60,614 bases of DNA. Origin: Acidobacteriota bacterium (GTDB taxonomy: Bacteria; Acidobacteriota; Terriglobia; Acidiferrales; UBA7541). This document shows positions 1 to 7,692 of the stretch, piece by piece. The notes under the pieces were generated by a model. The model searched no databases. It was not told the origin of the DNA and saw only the letters and a program-made list of their open reading frames with translations. The stretch is taken from NCBI GenBank assembly GCA_013289835.1, contig JABCZG010000028.1:1-60614 (forward strand). Direction: 5' to 3'. A program made the translations under genes and the position numbers. Numbering within the stretch: the first letter of the stretch is position 1; each line of letters begins with the position of its first letter.

Positions 1-107
1 GGAGAAGGTGAACAGACACAGGGATACGCGGGCGTTTTTACTGAGAGAAGGCATGGAAGTCTCCTTAGATTGAGTTTTGGATTTGTTGGAATTACGGAAA
101 AAGAAAG

Positions 108-131
108 AGCACAGGCAGGAGTGCCTGTGCT
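108..131. repeat. REP-like palindrome (10-bp arms)
   Basis: The arms AGCACAGGCA (108-117) and TGCCTGTGCT (122-131) pair perfectly around a 4-nt loop and are followed by ACTA. It resembles the other short intergenic palindromes in this window at 4721, 4752, 12763, 30826 and 51798. Confidence 0.6.
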
Positions 132-133
132 AC

Positions 134-164
134 TAAAACAAAACGCCCCGGCATGGCCGGGGCG
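134..164 (-). terminator. Intrinsic terminator of the panB-dinB-panC group
   Basis: A perfect 9-bp inverted repeat (144-152 with 156-164, loop of 3) is followed, read on the minus strand, by TTTTGTTTT. It lies about 65 bp past the panC stop on the same strand, the classic layout of a Rho-independent terminator. Confidence 0.8.
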
Positions 165-228
165 CAGTGATTTACGAAAAACATTATATCACACGGGAGG
201 GACGGCCCACCTGAAGGTGGCCGCTACG

Positions 229-1161
229 TCAGAGGTGGATGTCTAGCTCGTCGGGGGCGGATGGTTTCGGTTCGAGGTAGAGATTATCGATTAGGCGGGT
301 TTTGCCGAGGAAGACGGCGAGGACGATGTAGGAGGGTTTGCTGATGCGGGTGATGGGCTCGAAGGAGTGGGCGTCAACGATTTCGGCGTAGTCTAGTTTT
401 GCGAGTGGCTCGGTAGCGAGTGTGGCGTGCAGGATGGTTTGCAATTGGAGGGCGTCGCGGACTCCGGCTTGGAGTTCGGTTCTTGCGGCTTCGAGGGCGC
501 GATGCAGGACAGTGGCGGCGTGGCGTTCGTCAGGATTTAGATAGGCGTTGCGCGAGGAGAGAGCCAGGCCGTCGGGTTCGCGGATGATGGGGCAAACGAC
601 GATTTCGGTGTTGAGATTCAGGTCGCGCGCCATTTGCAGGATGATGCGAGATTGTTGGGCGTCTTTGCGGCCGAAGTAGGCGAAATCGGGCTGGACGATT
701 TGCAGAAGTTTCAGAACGACGGTGGCGACGCCGCGAAAATGGCCGGGGCGCGAGCGGCCTTCGAGGCGATCGCTCAGGCCATCCACGTTTACGTAGGAAG
801 AGAATCCCGGCGGATAGATTTCAGGGGCTTCGGGAGCGAAAAGGGCATGCGCGCCGGCTTGCTCGAGCTTTTCCTGGTCTTTGTCGAAGGTGCGGGGGTA
901 TTTGGAAAAATCTTCGTTGGGGCCGAACTGCTTGGGGTTGACGAAAATGGAGGCGATGACCGGCGAGCAATCCTGCTTGGCTCGCTCGATGAGGGCGACA
1001 TGGCCACGGTGAAGAGCGCCCATTGTCGGAACGAGGCCGATGATGCGGCTTTCGGCGTGCGCTTGCCGCACCAGTTCTTTCATCCAGGCGATGGTTCGGA
1101 TGGTCTCCACTTGGAAGGGTCGGCGTTCGGGATTATGCGCCAGCGGCGGTGGCGCGTTCAC
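229..1161 (-). CDS. panC: Pantothenate synthetase (pantoate-beta-alanine ligase)
   Basis: This enzyme condenses pantoate with beta-alanine using ATP, the last step of pantothenate synthesis, in the cytoplasm. Visible family motifs are PTMGALHRGH (about residues 45-54, the HxGH nucleotide-binding signature), VNPKQF (74-79), RPGHFRGVATVV (138-149) and YFGRKDAQQ (162-170), then LALSSRNAYL. The 310-residue length is slightly long for the family because of about 18 extra N-terminal residues. The ATG overlaps the 3' end of the upstream dinB-like gene by 29 bp. A GTG at 1110 would remove the overlap and match the usual family start, so the start is uncertain. It is the last gene of a minus-strand group with panB, which supports a shared pantothenate role. 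Confidence 0.95.
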   Translation of the reverse strand: MNAPPPLAHNPERRPFQVETIRTIAWMKELVRQAHAESRIIGLVPTMGALHRGHVALIERAKQDCSPVIASIFVNPKQFGPNEDFSKYPRTFDKDQEKLEQAGAHALFAPEAPEIYPPGFSSYVNVDGLSDRLEGRSRPGHFRGVATVVLKLLQIVQPDFAYFGRKDAQQSRIILQMARDLNLNTEIVVCPIIREPDGLALSSRNAYLNPDERHAATVLHRALEAARTELQAGVRDALQLQTILHATLATEPLAKLDYAEIVDAHSFEPITRISKPSYIVLAVFLGKTRLIDNLYLEPKPSAPDELDIHL

Positions 1162-1654
1162 GATAAAAATGCATCAAGTCCGTGGCGATGGGCTGCGCGC
1201 CGTGTTGGCGCAGCAGTGTCGTAACCTGCCCTCGGTGATACGTTCCGTGATTCACCAAGTGCTGCATCGATTCCCACAGGGGATTGCGGTACGCGCCGAA
1301 TTTCAGGGTCTTGTATTCAAAGGCGCGGTCCAGATCCGACTGCGCCAAGCCGCGCACGAAAGTCAGCAAGCGCGCTTCGAGCTCGTCCCAGCGTTCCCGC
1401 AAATTCGCCATGTCCTGAAATTGCGTCGGATCCGGAAGCGAAGAAGGCGAGCGGCCCTGAAAGCGTTCCAGCCAAATCCATTCGGCGCCCCAAATATGCG
1501 CGAGGGTGTCGCGGACGGAACCGAAGCTGGAACCCATCGGCTGGACAAATTTCTCGGCGGTCAGAGCGGAGGCCGCTTCAAGCGAGCGACGATTCGCCCA
1601 GGCATTGTAATCGAACAGCGTGCGCATCTCTTGCGGCGTCATCTTCTCCTCCAC
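1133..1654 (-). CDS. DinB-family putative metal-dependent protein
   Basis: This is a four-helix-bundle protein of the DinB/YfiT type. The candidate metal ligands are His53 (in TLAHIWG) and the pair His136/His140 (in HLVNHGTYHRGQ), the standard triad of the fold. At 173 residues it is of normal family length. An alternative start four codons in (ATG at 1642) would give MTPQEM. Members are often thiol-dependent transferases or of unknown function, and nothing here identifies a substrate. It sits between panB and panC, an unusual insertion into a pantothenate group, so it may simply be co-transcribed. Confidence 0.85.
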   Translation of the reverse strand: MEEKMTPQEMRTLFDYNAWANRRSLEAASALTAEKFVQPMGSSFGSVRDTLAHIWGAEWIWLERFQGRSPSSLPDPTQFQDMANLRERWDELEARLLTFVRGLAQSDLDRAFEYKTLKFGAYRNPLWESMQHLVNHGTYHRGQVTTLLRQHGAQPIATDLMHFYRERATAAGA

Positions 1655-1765
1655 TTGCAGGGCTAGATTTCAGTTGTCATTCCGAGCCTGCCCTGCTTGT
1701 AGCGGGCAAGGTACGCAGCCGAAAGCGTTGAATCCGCTTTTGACGCTTGCATCGCGGTGCGCTTT

Positions 1766-2668
1766 CTACCAGTCGCCGTCGCTATTGACCGGGGCCTCTT
1801 TCTGCTCCGCGGCCAGCTGCGCCGCGTGATAGGACTCGCCATCGGATGGAAACATTCCGCCGCGCACATCGTCGCAGTATTCGCGCACCGCGTTGGAGAT
1901 TACTTTGCCGACGTTCGTGTACTGGCGCGCAAATTTCGGCGTCGCGCCAAAGGTGAGTCCGAGCAGATCGTGCACCACCAGAATCTGGCCGTCGCAATCG
2001 GGGCCGGCACCGATGCCGATGGTGGGGATGCGCAGTTCGCGCGTGATTTGCGCGGCTAGCTCGCGCGGCATGGCTTCCAGAACTACGGCGAAGGCACCGG
2101 CTGCTTCCACGGCGCGGGCATCGCGAATCAGCACTTCGGCGGTGTCCAACGTTTTGCCCTGCACGCGATAGCCGCCGAGGGCGTTCAGGGATTGCGGGGT
2201 CAGGCCGACGTGGCCCATCACGGGGATTTCGGCTTCGGTCAGGCGCGAAATCAATTCGAGGCGACGCTCGCCGCCTTCGACCTTCACGGCTTCGGCGCCG
2301 GCTTCTTTTACGAAGCGCATGGCGTTGTGGAGGGACTCGGACATGTCGGTGTGATAGCTGCCGTAGGGCATGTCCGCGACGAGGAGCGCGCGGCGGGTTC
2401 CGCGGCGCACGGCGCGCGTGTGATGGAGCATTTCGTCGATGGTGACGGCCAGCGTGTTTTCGTGGCCGAGCACAACCATGCCGAGCGAATCGCCGACGAG
2501 GAGGACGTCCACACCGGCTTCATCGAGCAAGCGGGCGGTCGGATAGTCGTAGGCGGTGAGGCAGGTGATTTTCTTGGAGTTCGAGAATGCGCCAGCGGCT
2601 TTGGCTTTGCGCTGGAGGAGTTCGGGGACGGTGACTTTGTCGTTGCCGGATTGCGGGACAACGCTCAT
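1766..2668 (-). CDS. panB: 3-methyl-2-oxobutanoate hydroxymethyltransferase
   Basis: PanB transfers a hydroxymethyl group from methylene-tetrahydrofolate to ketoisovalerate to give ketopantoate, the first committed step towards pantothenate. The sequence shows the family segments TAYDYPTARLLDEAG, LLVGDSLGMVVLGH, ADMPYGSYH, VKVEGG and VMGHVGLTPQ, and ends in GIGAGPDCDGQILV-type sequence. I chose the ATG at 2668 because a GGAGG ribosome site lies 6-7 nt before it. The open frame continues upstream to 2737 but lacks such a site. The resulting 300 residues fit the family. The gene heads a minus-strand group with the dinB-like gene and panC. Confidence 0.95.
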   Translation of the reverse strand: MSVVPQSGNDKVTVPELLQRKAKAAGAFSNSKKITCLTAYDYPTARLLDEAGVDVLLVGDSLGMVVLGHENTLAVTIDEMLHHTRAVRRGTRRALLVADMPYGSYHTDMSESLHNAMRFVKEAGAEAVKVEGGERRLELISRLTEAEIPVMGHVGLTPQSLNALGGYRVQGKTLDTAEVLIRDARAVEAAGAFAVVLEAMPRELAAQITRELRIPTIGIGAGPDCDGQILVVHDLLGLTFGATPKFARQYTNVGKVISNAVREYCDDVRGGMFPSDGESYHAAQLAAEQKEAPVNSDGDW

Positions 2669-2846
2669 GGTAGCCTCCGGTGCCGTTCCCTGAAGGCGGG
2701 ATACAGCCCTGTACTTCACCTCGGCCAAGAATAACAAACTCGAATGCGAATCACCAGAAATTTTGATGCTTGGTGGTGGTTCAGTTTTCGATGAATGCGT
2801 TTATAAGGACTGGACCATCAAATCGTGCCCTAGCCAGTTCGCAGGG

Positions 2847-3248
2847 CTACTCTCGGTTGGCACTGATGGTTGCTTCTTTGGTCGTTAAGACCAGCACTTT
2901 CCCATCCTGCTCAACTGTGAAGCGGTACTTGAAATAGGGCTTGCCGTTAGACAGTTTCATGTCCAAGTCGTGCCCGTGCACTTCGTAACTTCCGTTCAGG
3001 CCACCTGGATTGGAAGTTGAAGGCGTTTTCATAACCCATGTTGCATCCTCGTTGAATTTCAGAGTCCACTGTCCTGGCTGGAAATGTACCGTACCGAATG
3101 GCTTGCCGTCCTTAAGTGCAGTCATTGAAGTGTAATCCCACGTCCCAATCAGTTCCGCTAGAACCTTGGGAGAACTACCAACTGCATCGAGTCCCATGAG
3201 ACAGCCAGAAGCAAAAGCAATCAGAAACCAGCGCCTTTTTGATTTCAT
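2847..3248 (-). CDS. Small exported protein, unknown function
   Basis: This encodes about 133 residues starting MKSKRRWFLIAF, with a positively charged N-terminus and a hydrophobic stretch ending near LMGLDAVGSS that looks like a signal peptide. The remainder is rich in beta-strand patterns (GTWDYTSM, WTLKFNEDATWVMK, YFKYRFTVEQDGK), in the style of lipocalin-like or META-type small exported domains, but I do not recognise a named family. The open frame extends upstream to 3311, but the ATG at 3248 places the signal peptide correctly. It stands alone upstream of hpnB on the same strand. Confidence 0.65.
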   Translation of the reverse strand: MKSKRRWFLIAFASGCLMGLDAVGSSPKVLAELIGTWDYTSMTALKDGKPFGTVHFQPGQWTLKFNEDATWVMKTPSTSNPGGLNGSYEVHGHDLDMKLSNGKPYFKYRFTVEQDGKVLVLTTKEATISANRE

Positions 3249-3341
3249 GAGCGATATTGTAGTTGATTTCCGAGGGAAAGCACGCATCTTTGAAGCACGA
3301 CCGAGGATCAACCAAATTCAAGTTCGCCCACGGTGAAACAC

Positions 3342-4505
3342 TTACGAGTTGCGTATCCTTTTCTGGGCTTGGGACCGGCCTTTCCATTGGGCGCCGCGGC
3401 CGAGGTAGTGGCGGGCGGCGGAGAGGCAGGTGGCGTAGGCGTAGAAGGCGGCGGCTAGCGGAAGAGTGAAGGACCAAAGCGGGGAGAGGCCGTAGAAGGA
3501 GACGGTTAGCAGGAAGGTGGTGGTCATGATGGAAATGGCGGTGCTGGCCATGATCCAGGCGGGATCGTTTTCAGTGAGGAAGAGAATCCAGGCGAGCCAG
3601 AAGGTGGCGAAGAGGCCGGCGAGGGTTGCGACGAGCAGAATGAGGGAGTGGCGGAGCTGGGCGAAGGCGGTGCGGGCGATCATGTCGCGGATTTCGGCGA
3701 AGGTGCGGTATTCGCGGAGGCTGACGCTGGCGCGGGTGAGGCCCATCCAGATTTTTCCGCTGGACTTTTTCACGGCGCGGGCGAGGGCGCAATCGTCGAT
3801 CACTTGGTTTCGAATGGCGGCGAGGCCGCCGATGCGATCGAGGGCGGCGCGACGAAGCAAGATGCATCCGCCGGCGGCGCCTGCGGTGCGTGATTTTGGA
3901 TCGGCGGTCCAGCGCGGGGGATAGAGCATCAGGAAAAAATAGAGGAACGGGGGGATCAGGAAGCGTTCCGGAAGCGTTTTTGCCTGGAGCAGGACCATGA
4001 GCGAGGTGAGGTCGAGCGAATCCCGTTCGGCGCGGAAGACGATGCGCCGCAAGGTATCGGGCGCGTGGACGATGTCGGCGTCGGTGAACCAATAGAAGGC
4101 GGGCGTTTTTTTTGCGGCCAGGGAAACGCCTTCGTTCAAGGCCCAGAGTTTTCCGGTCCAGCCGGGCGGAAGCGGGGCTGCTGCGTGAATGAGGACGCGG
4201 TTTGTTGCGCCGGATTCTTCGGCGGCTTGAAGGGCCAGCGCGGACGTGGCGTCTTCGCTGTGATCATTTACGATGATGATGGAGAATTCGCCGGGATAGT
4301 CCTGCTTGATCAATGCGCTGACTACGCGGGCGATGGTTTCGGATTCGTTGCGGGCGGGGACGATGGCGATGACGGGCGGCCAATTCTCGAGCTGGTTCGG
4401 AACGGTGTCGTCTTCCTGGACTTTCCAGAAACTTCCGCGCGCGAGAAGGAGATAAAACCAAATTGCGAAAGGGATGGCGGCGAGATAGATGGAACTCAGA
4501 GGCAC
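3342..4505 (-). CDS. hpnB: Hopanoid-associated glycosyltransferase HpnB
   Basis: This is a GT-A fold family 2 glycosyltransferase of 387 residues with an N-terminal membrane anchor and two to three C-terminal membrane segments. The HpnB-type signatures are visible: LLLARGSFW near the N-terminus, IVPARNE, VNDHSEDATS, LPPGWTGKLWALNEGV, WFTDADIVHAPDTLRR, AGAAGGCILLRR and VIDDCALARAVK. It is expected to modify hopanoid lipids at the inner membrane, although its exact reaction is not settled in the family. No other hopanoid genes lie nearby. The predicted start is GTG with no strong ribosome site. A heptanucleotide repeat array lies about 35 bp upstream. Confidence 0.88.
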   Translation of the reverse strand: MPLSSIYLAAIPFAIWFYLLLARGSFWKVQEDDTVPNQLENWPPVIAIVPARNESETIARVVSALIKQDYPGEFSIIIVNDHSEDATSALALQAAEESGATNRVLIHAAAPLPPGWTGKLWALNEGVSLAAKKTPAFYWFTDADIVHAPDTLRRIVFRAERDSLDLTSLMVLLQAKTLPERFLIPPFLYFFLMLYPPRWTADPKSRTAGAAGGCILLRRAALDRIGGLAAIRNQVIDDCALARAVKKSSGKIWMGLTRASVSLREYRTFAEIRDMIARTAFAQLRHSLILLVATLAGLFATFWLAWILFLTENDPAWIMASTAISIMTTTFLLTVSFYGLSPLWSFTLPLAAAFYAYATCLSAARHYLGRGAQWKGRSQAQKRIRNS

Positions 4506-4540
4506 ACGGTATTCTGCAACAAAGCCGGTTGTCAGTAATC

Positions 4541-4608
4541 AGTTTTTAGTTTTTAGTTTTTAGTTTTTAGTTTTTGGTTTTTGGTTTTGATTTTAGTTTT
4601 CAGTTTTC
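4541..4608 (+). repeat. Imperfect heptanucleotide array (AGTTTTT)n
   Basis: Five perfect AGTTTTT units (4541-4575) are followed by decayed units reading GGTTTTT, GGTTTTG, ATTTT, AGTTTTC and AGTTTTC. It lies between hpnB and iorB. The same heptad on the opposite strand (ACTGAAA) recurs before nadD and rlmH. Confidence 0.85.
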
Positions 4609-4720
4609 GTTCATATGCCGAAGAGAATTTTTTTGGTGTGCAAGAAGGGCATGTGGGCTGGGACACGCGAGCGGTACCGGATCAAGTGAAGCACGGTCAA
4701 GTAACGGAGCGACCGTAAAA

Positions 4721-4739
4721 GCGGCAGCTGGGCTGCCGC
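4721..4739. repeat. REP-like palindrome
   Basis: GCGGCAGC (4721-4728) pairs perfectly with GCTGCCGC (4732-4739) around a 3-nt loop. It lies 12 bp before a second palindrome, in the intergenic region downstream of iorB. Confidence 0.6.
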
Positions 4740-4751
4740 ACTCCACAAGGC

Positions 4752-4771
4752 CTCAGGCCTGAAGGCCTGAG
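4752..4771. repeat. REP-like palindrome (9-bp arms)
   Basis: CTCAGGCCT (4752-4760) and AGGCCTGAG (4763-4771) pair perfectly around a 2-nt loop, followed by CTACA. It is positioned 25 bp past the iorB stop but has no T tract, so it is more like a repeat than a terminator. Confidence 0.65.
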
Positions 4772-4795
4772 CTACAGGGGCACGAGGAAAGCCAA

Positions 4796-7012
4796 CTAGG
4801 CCAGATCTTCGGGGCGGATGGGGAGGCGGCGAAGGCGTTTGCCGGTTGCGGCGAAGATGGCGTTGCACATGGCTGGGGCTACGACGGGCAAGCCGGGTTC
4901 GCCGATGCCGGTTGGTTCTTCCGTGCTCATGACCACGTGGACTTCGGTTTTGGGGGCTTCGTTGATGCGCGGCATTTCGTAGTCGTTGAAGTTTGATTGC
5001 TCAACGCGGCCACCTTTGATGGTGATGGCGTCGTGCAAGGACGCGGAAAGGGCGTAGATGGCGGCGCTCTCGACTTGGGCGCGGACACCTTCGGGATTGA
5101 TGGGCCGGCCGCAGTCTACAGCGTAGACGATGCGCTGCACGTTTACGGCGCCGTCTTTGAGGCTGAGTTCGACGACGGCGGCGGTGTAGCTTTCGAAGGA
5201 AAAGTATCCGGCGATGCCACGGGAAATTCCCTTGGGGAGCGGCTTAGCCCATCCGGCTTTGTCCGCCGCGAGACGCAGGACATTTTTTAGGCGCGCGGTG
5301 TCGAGCGGCTTGCCTTCTTTTGGATTGGTAAAGTCGGGAATTTTGCGATCGCCGCCGATGAGGCGCAGGCGAAATTCGAGCGGGTCGGCGCCGGCAGCCG
5401 CGGCAAGTTCGTCTACAAACGATTCGACTACGAAGCCGCTCGAGGAGTGCTCGACGGAGCGCCACCAGGCGCGCGGCACGGAGGAATCGGCGAGCGTGTA
5501 TTCGAGACGACAGTTGGGCGTTTGATAGGGAATGAACGCGGCGGTAGCGAATTCGGATTTTTCCGGGGTTTCTTTGCCCTTGGGATTCCACATCGCTTCG
5601 ATGGAGGTGGACGTCTGGAAATGCTTCCAGGCGGCGAGATTGCCTTTGGCGTCCAGCGCGCCGGAAAAATGGTGATAGGAGGCGGGGCGATAGAAGCCGT
5701 GCTGCATGTCGTCTTCGCGGGTCCAGAAAACCATGACGGGCTTGCCGGAAACTTTCGCGACTTGCGCGGCTTCCATGACGAAGTCGGCTTGATAGCGCCG
5801 GCCGAAGCCGCCGCCCATCAGCGTGGTGTGGACGATGACTCTTTCCCGAGGTAGCTTGGAAACTCCGACGATCACATCCTGCGCCCATTGTGGGGCCTGC
5901 GTCGGGACCCAGGCTTCCGCGCCGTCCGGGCGGATGTGCACGGTGCAGTTCATGGGCTCCATGGTAGCGTGGCAGGCAAAAGGAAGTTCGTAGATGGCTT
6001 CGATTTTTTTCGGAGAAGCGGCAAGCGTGGCGCCGGCGTCGCCATCGTTGCGGACGACTTTGCCGGGCTTGGCGGCGTTGTCCAGGAATTGCTGGTGGAG
6101 CGAGGCGGAGGATTCCGAGGCGGCGGGGCCTTCGTCCCAGGTGATCTGGAGCGCTTTGCGGCCCTGGATGGCGGCCCAGGAATTATCGGCGAGGACGGCG
6201 ACGCCGCCGGCGGTGAACGCGCCCTGAGGCACGGGATCGATGGCGAAGACGTCGCGGACGCCGGGGACGGCTTTGGCTTTTGCGGCGTCGAAGGATTTCA
6301 CTTTGCCGCCGAATACCGGGCAGCGGGCGATGACGGCGAACAGCATGCCGGGGACGCGGGAATCGAGGCCGAAGATGGCGGCGCCGGTAGCTTTGTCGCG
6401 GCTTTCGAAACGCCGGGTGTCGTGGCCGACGATGGTGAAATCGTTCGAATTCTTGAGGGGGACGGTTTTGAAGTCCGGCACGGGGAGCTTCGCGGCGTCG
6501 GAAACGAGTTCGCCGTAGGTGAGGAAATTTTTGCGCGCGCCGTGGAGGATGCCGCCATCCTGGGCTTTGCAGGTGTCGCGGACGACGTTCCAGTGCGCCG
6601 CCGCAGCGGTAATGAACATTTCGCGAGCGGCCGCGCCCGCTTGGCGCAAGGGCAGCCAGGAGCCTGCAATGCTGCCGCTGCCGCCCGTGCCGTGGTCATA
6701 AATTTTGGGATTGGTGGGGGCCTGCGCGACCTTCACATTCTTCCAATCGAGGGACAATTCTTCGGCGAGGATCATGGGGAGCGCGGTCATAATGCCCTGG
6801 CCCATTTCCGATTTGCCGAGAACCAGCGTGACGTGGTTGTCCGGGGTGATGCGCACCCAGGCGTCGAAGGGATTGGGAATTTTCTTTTCCTGCTCTTCGG
6901 CCTGATCGGCAAACGCGCGCGGAGCGAGATGGAAACCGATGACGAAGGCCACACCTCCAGCGGCACCGGTCTTCAGAAAATCACGACGGTTTACAACGGA
7001 AGCTGTTGCCAT
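4796..7012 (-). CDS. iorB: Molybdenum hydroxylase large subunit, isoquinoline 1-oxidoreductase beta-like
   Basis: This is a 738-residue molybdopterin-binding catalytic subunit of the xanthine oxidase family, single-chain IorB type, likely oxidising aldehydes or N-heterocycles. The N-terminus carries a Tat-type signal (RRDFLKTGAAGGVAF), so the enzyme should be exported folded. Family segments include GKSEMGQGIMTALPMILAEE, GTGGSGSIAGSW and, near the C-terminus, EPTGIGEPGLPVVAPA with the expected catalytic Glu. I placed the start at the ATG at 7012 because the Tat motif follows it at once; the longer frame upstream overlaps the iorA coding region. It follows iorA by about 65 bp. No Mo-cofactor insertase (XdhC-type) gene is seen nearby. 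Confidence 0.9.
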   Translation of the reverse strand: MATASVVNRRDFLKTGAAGGVAFVIGFHLAPRAFADQAEEQEKKIPNPFDAWVRITPDNHVTLVLGKSEMGQGIMTALPMILAEELSLDWKNVKVAQAPTNPKIYDHGTGGSGSIAGSWLPLRQAGAAAREMFITAAAAHWNVVRDTCKAQDGGILHGARKNFLTYGELVSDAAKLPVPDFKTVPLKNSNDFTIVGHDTRRFESRDKATGAAIFGLDSRVPGMLFAVIARCPVFGGKVKSFDAAKAKAVPGVRDVFAIDPVPQGAFTAGGVAVLADNSWAAIQGRKALQITWDEGPAASESSASLHQQFLDNAAKPGKVVRNDGDAGATLAASPKKIEAIYELPFACHATMEPMNCTVHIRPDGAEAWVPTQAPQWAQDVIVGVSKLPRERVIVHTTLMGGGFGRRYQADFVMEAAQVAKVSGKPVMVFWTREDDMQHGFYRPASYHHFSGALDAKGNLAAWKHFQTSTSIEAMWNPKGKETPEKSEFATAAFIPYQTPNCRLEYTLADSSVPRAWWRSVEHSSSGFVVESFVDELAAAAGADPLEFRLRLIGGDRKIPDFTNPKEGKPLDTARLKNVLRLAADKAGWAKPLPKGISRGIAGYFSFESYTAAVVELSLKDGAVNVQRIVYAVDCGRPINPEGVRAQVESAAIYALSASLHDAITIKGGRVEQSNFNDYEMPRINEAPKTEVHVVMSTEEPTGIGEPGLPVVAPAMCNAIFAATGKRLRRLPIRPEDLA

Positions 7013-7077
7013 GGGGCACCTCGATTCTGGACTGCGAGCGAAACGGTTGCGGAGGAATTTTTGTTGCTGATTGCGCG

Positions 7078-7542
7078 TCACGCCTTCGATTGCATTTCGG
7101 CGGCGCGGTGAATGGCTTTGCGGATGCGCTGGTAGGTGCCGCAGCGGCAGATATTGCCGCTCATGGCGTCGTCGATGTCGGCGTCGGTGGGCTTGGGTTT
7201 TTTGGAGAGCAGGGCTACGGCGGACATGATTTGCCCGGATTGGCAGTAGCCGCATTGCGGGACGTCTATCTCCATCCAGGCTTGTTGGACGGGATGGCTG
7301 CCATCGGCGGAGAGACCTTCGATGGTGGTGACTCTTTTGCCCGCGACGCTGGAGATCGCGGTGATGCAGGAACGGGTGGCTTCGCCGTTGATGTGTACGG
7401 TGCAGGCTCCGCAGAGCGCCATGCCGCAGCCGAATTTGGTGCCGGTCATGTTGAGCGTGTCGCGGAGCACCCAGAGCAAGGGCATATCCGGGCTGACGTC
7501 AACGGTTTGCGCTTTGCCGTTCAGGATGAAAGTAGTGGCCAT
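7078..7542 (-). CDS. iorA: (2Fe-2S)-binding small subunit of the molybdenum hydroxylase
   Basis: This is a 154-residue electron-transfer subunit. An N-terminal plant-type ferredoxin domain carries the CGMALCGACTV cluster ligands, and a C-terminal domain carries CGYCQSGQ and CRCGTY for the second cluster. It lacks its own signal peptide, so it would ride out through Tat with the IorB partner, as known for this family. A strong GGGAGG ribosome site precedes the ATG. It is the first gene of the pair. Confidence 0.93.
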   Translation of the reverse strand: MATTFILNGKAQTVDVSPDMPLLWVLRDTLNMTGTKFGCGMALCGACTVHINGEATRSCITAISSVAGKRVTTIEGLSADGSHPVQQAWMEIDVPQCGYCQSGQIMSAVALLSKKPKPTDADIDDAMSGNICRCGTYQRIRKAIHRAAEMQSKA

Positions 7543-7645
7543 GGGATCCTCCCTCTTGCAGAGCCATATCCTACAACAACTGCCCGACTAGATGAAAATC
7601 CGCGAAAAGTCATCCAGGAGGGGCACTAGCGAAGTGAGACAGACA

Positions 7646-7672
7646 AGGAGCCCGACAAATCAGACGGCTCCT
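7646..7672. terminator. Possible weak terminator hairpin
   Basis: AGGAGCC (7646-7652) pairs with GGCTCCT (7666-7672) around a 13-nt loop, just past the stop of the large minus-strand fusion gene. No strong T tract follows, so function is uncertain. Confidence 0.3.
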
Positions 7673-7692
7673 CGGACGGGGCGTGAGCAGAC

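Noticed and set aside
5888..7111. 407-codon plus-strand open frame opposite iorB
   Set aside because: It mirrors the GC-rich iorB gene, has Gly/Ala/Asp-biased low-complexity translation and no family match; it is an antisense shadow.
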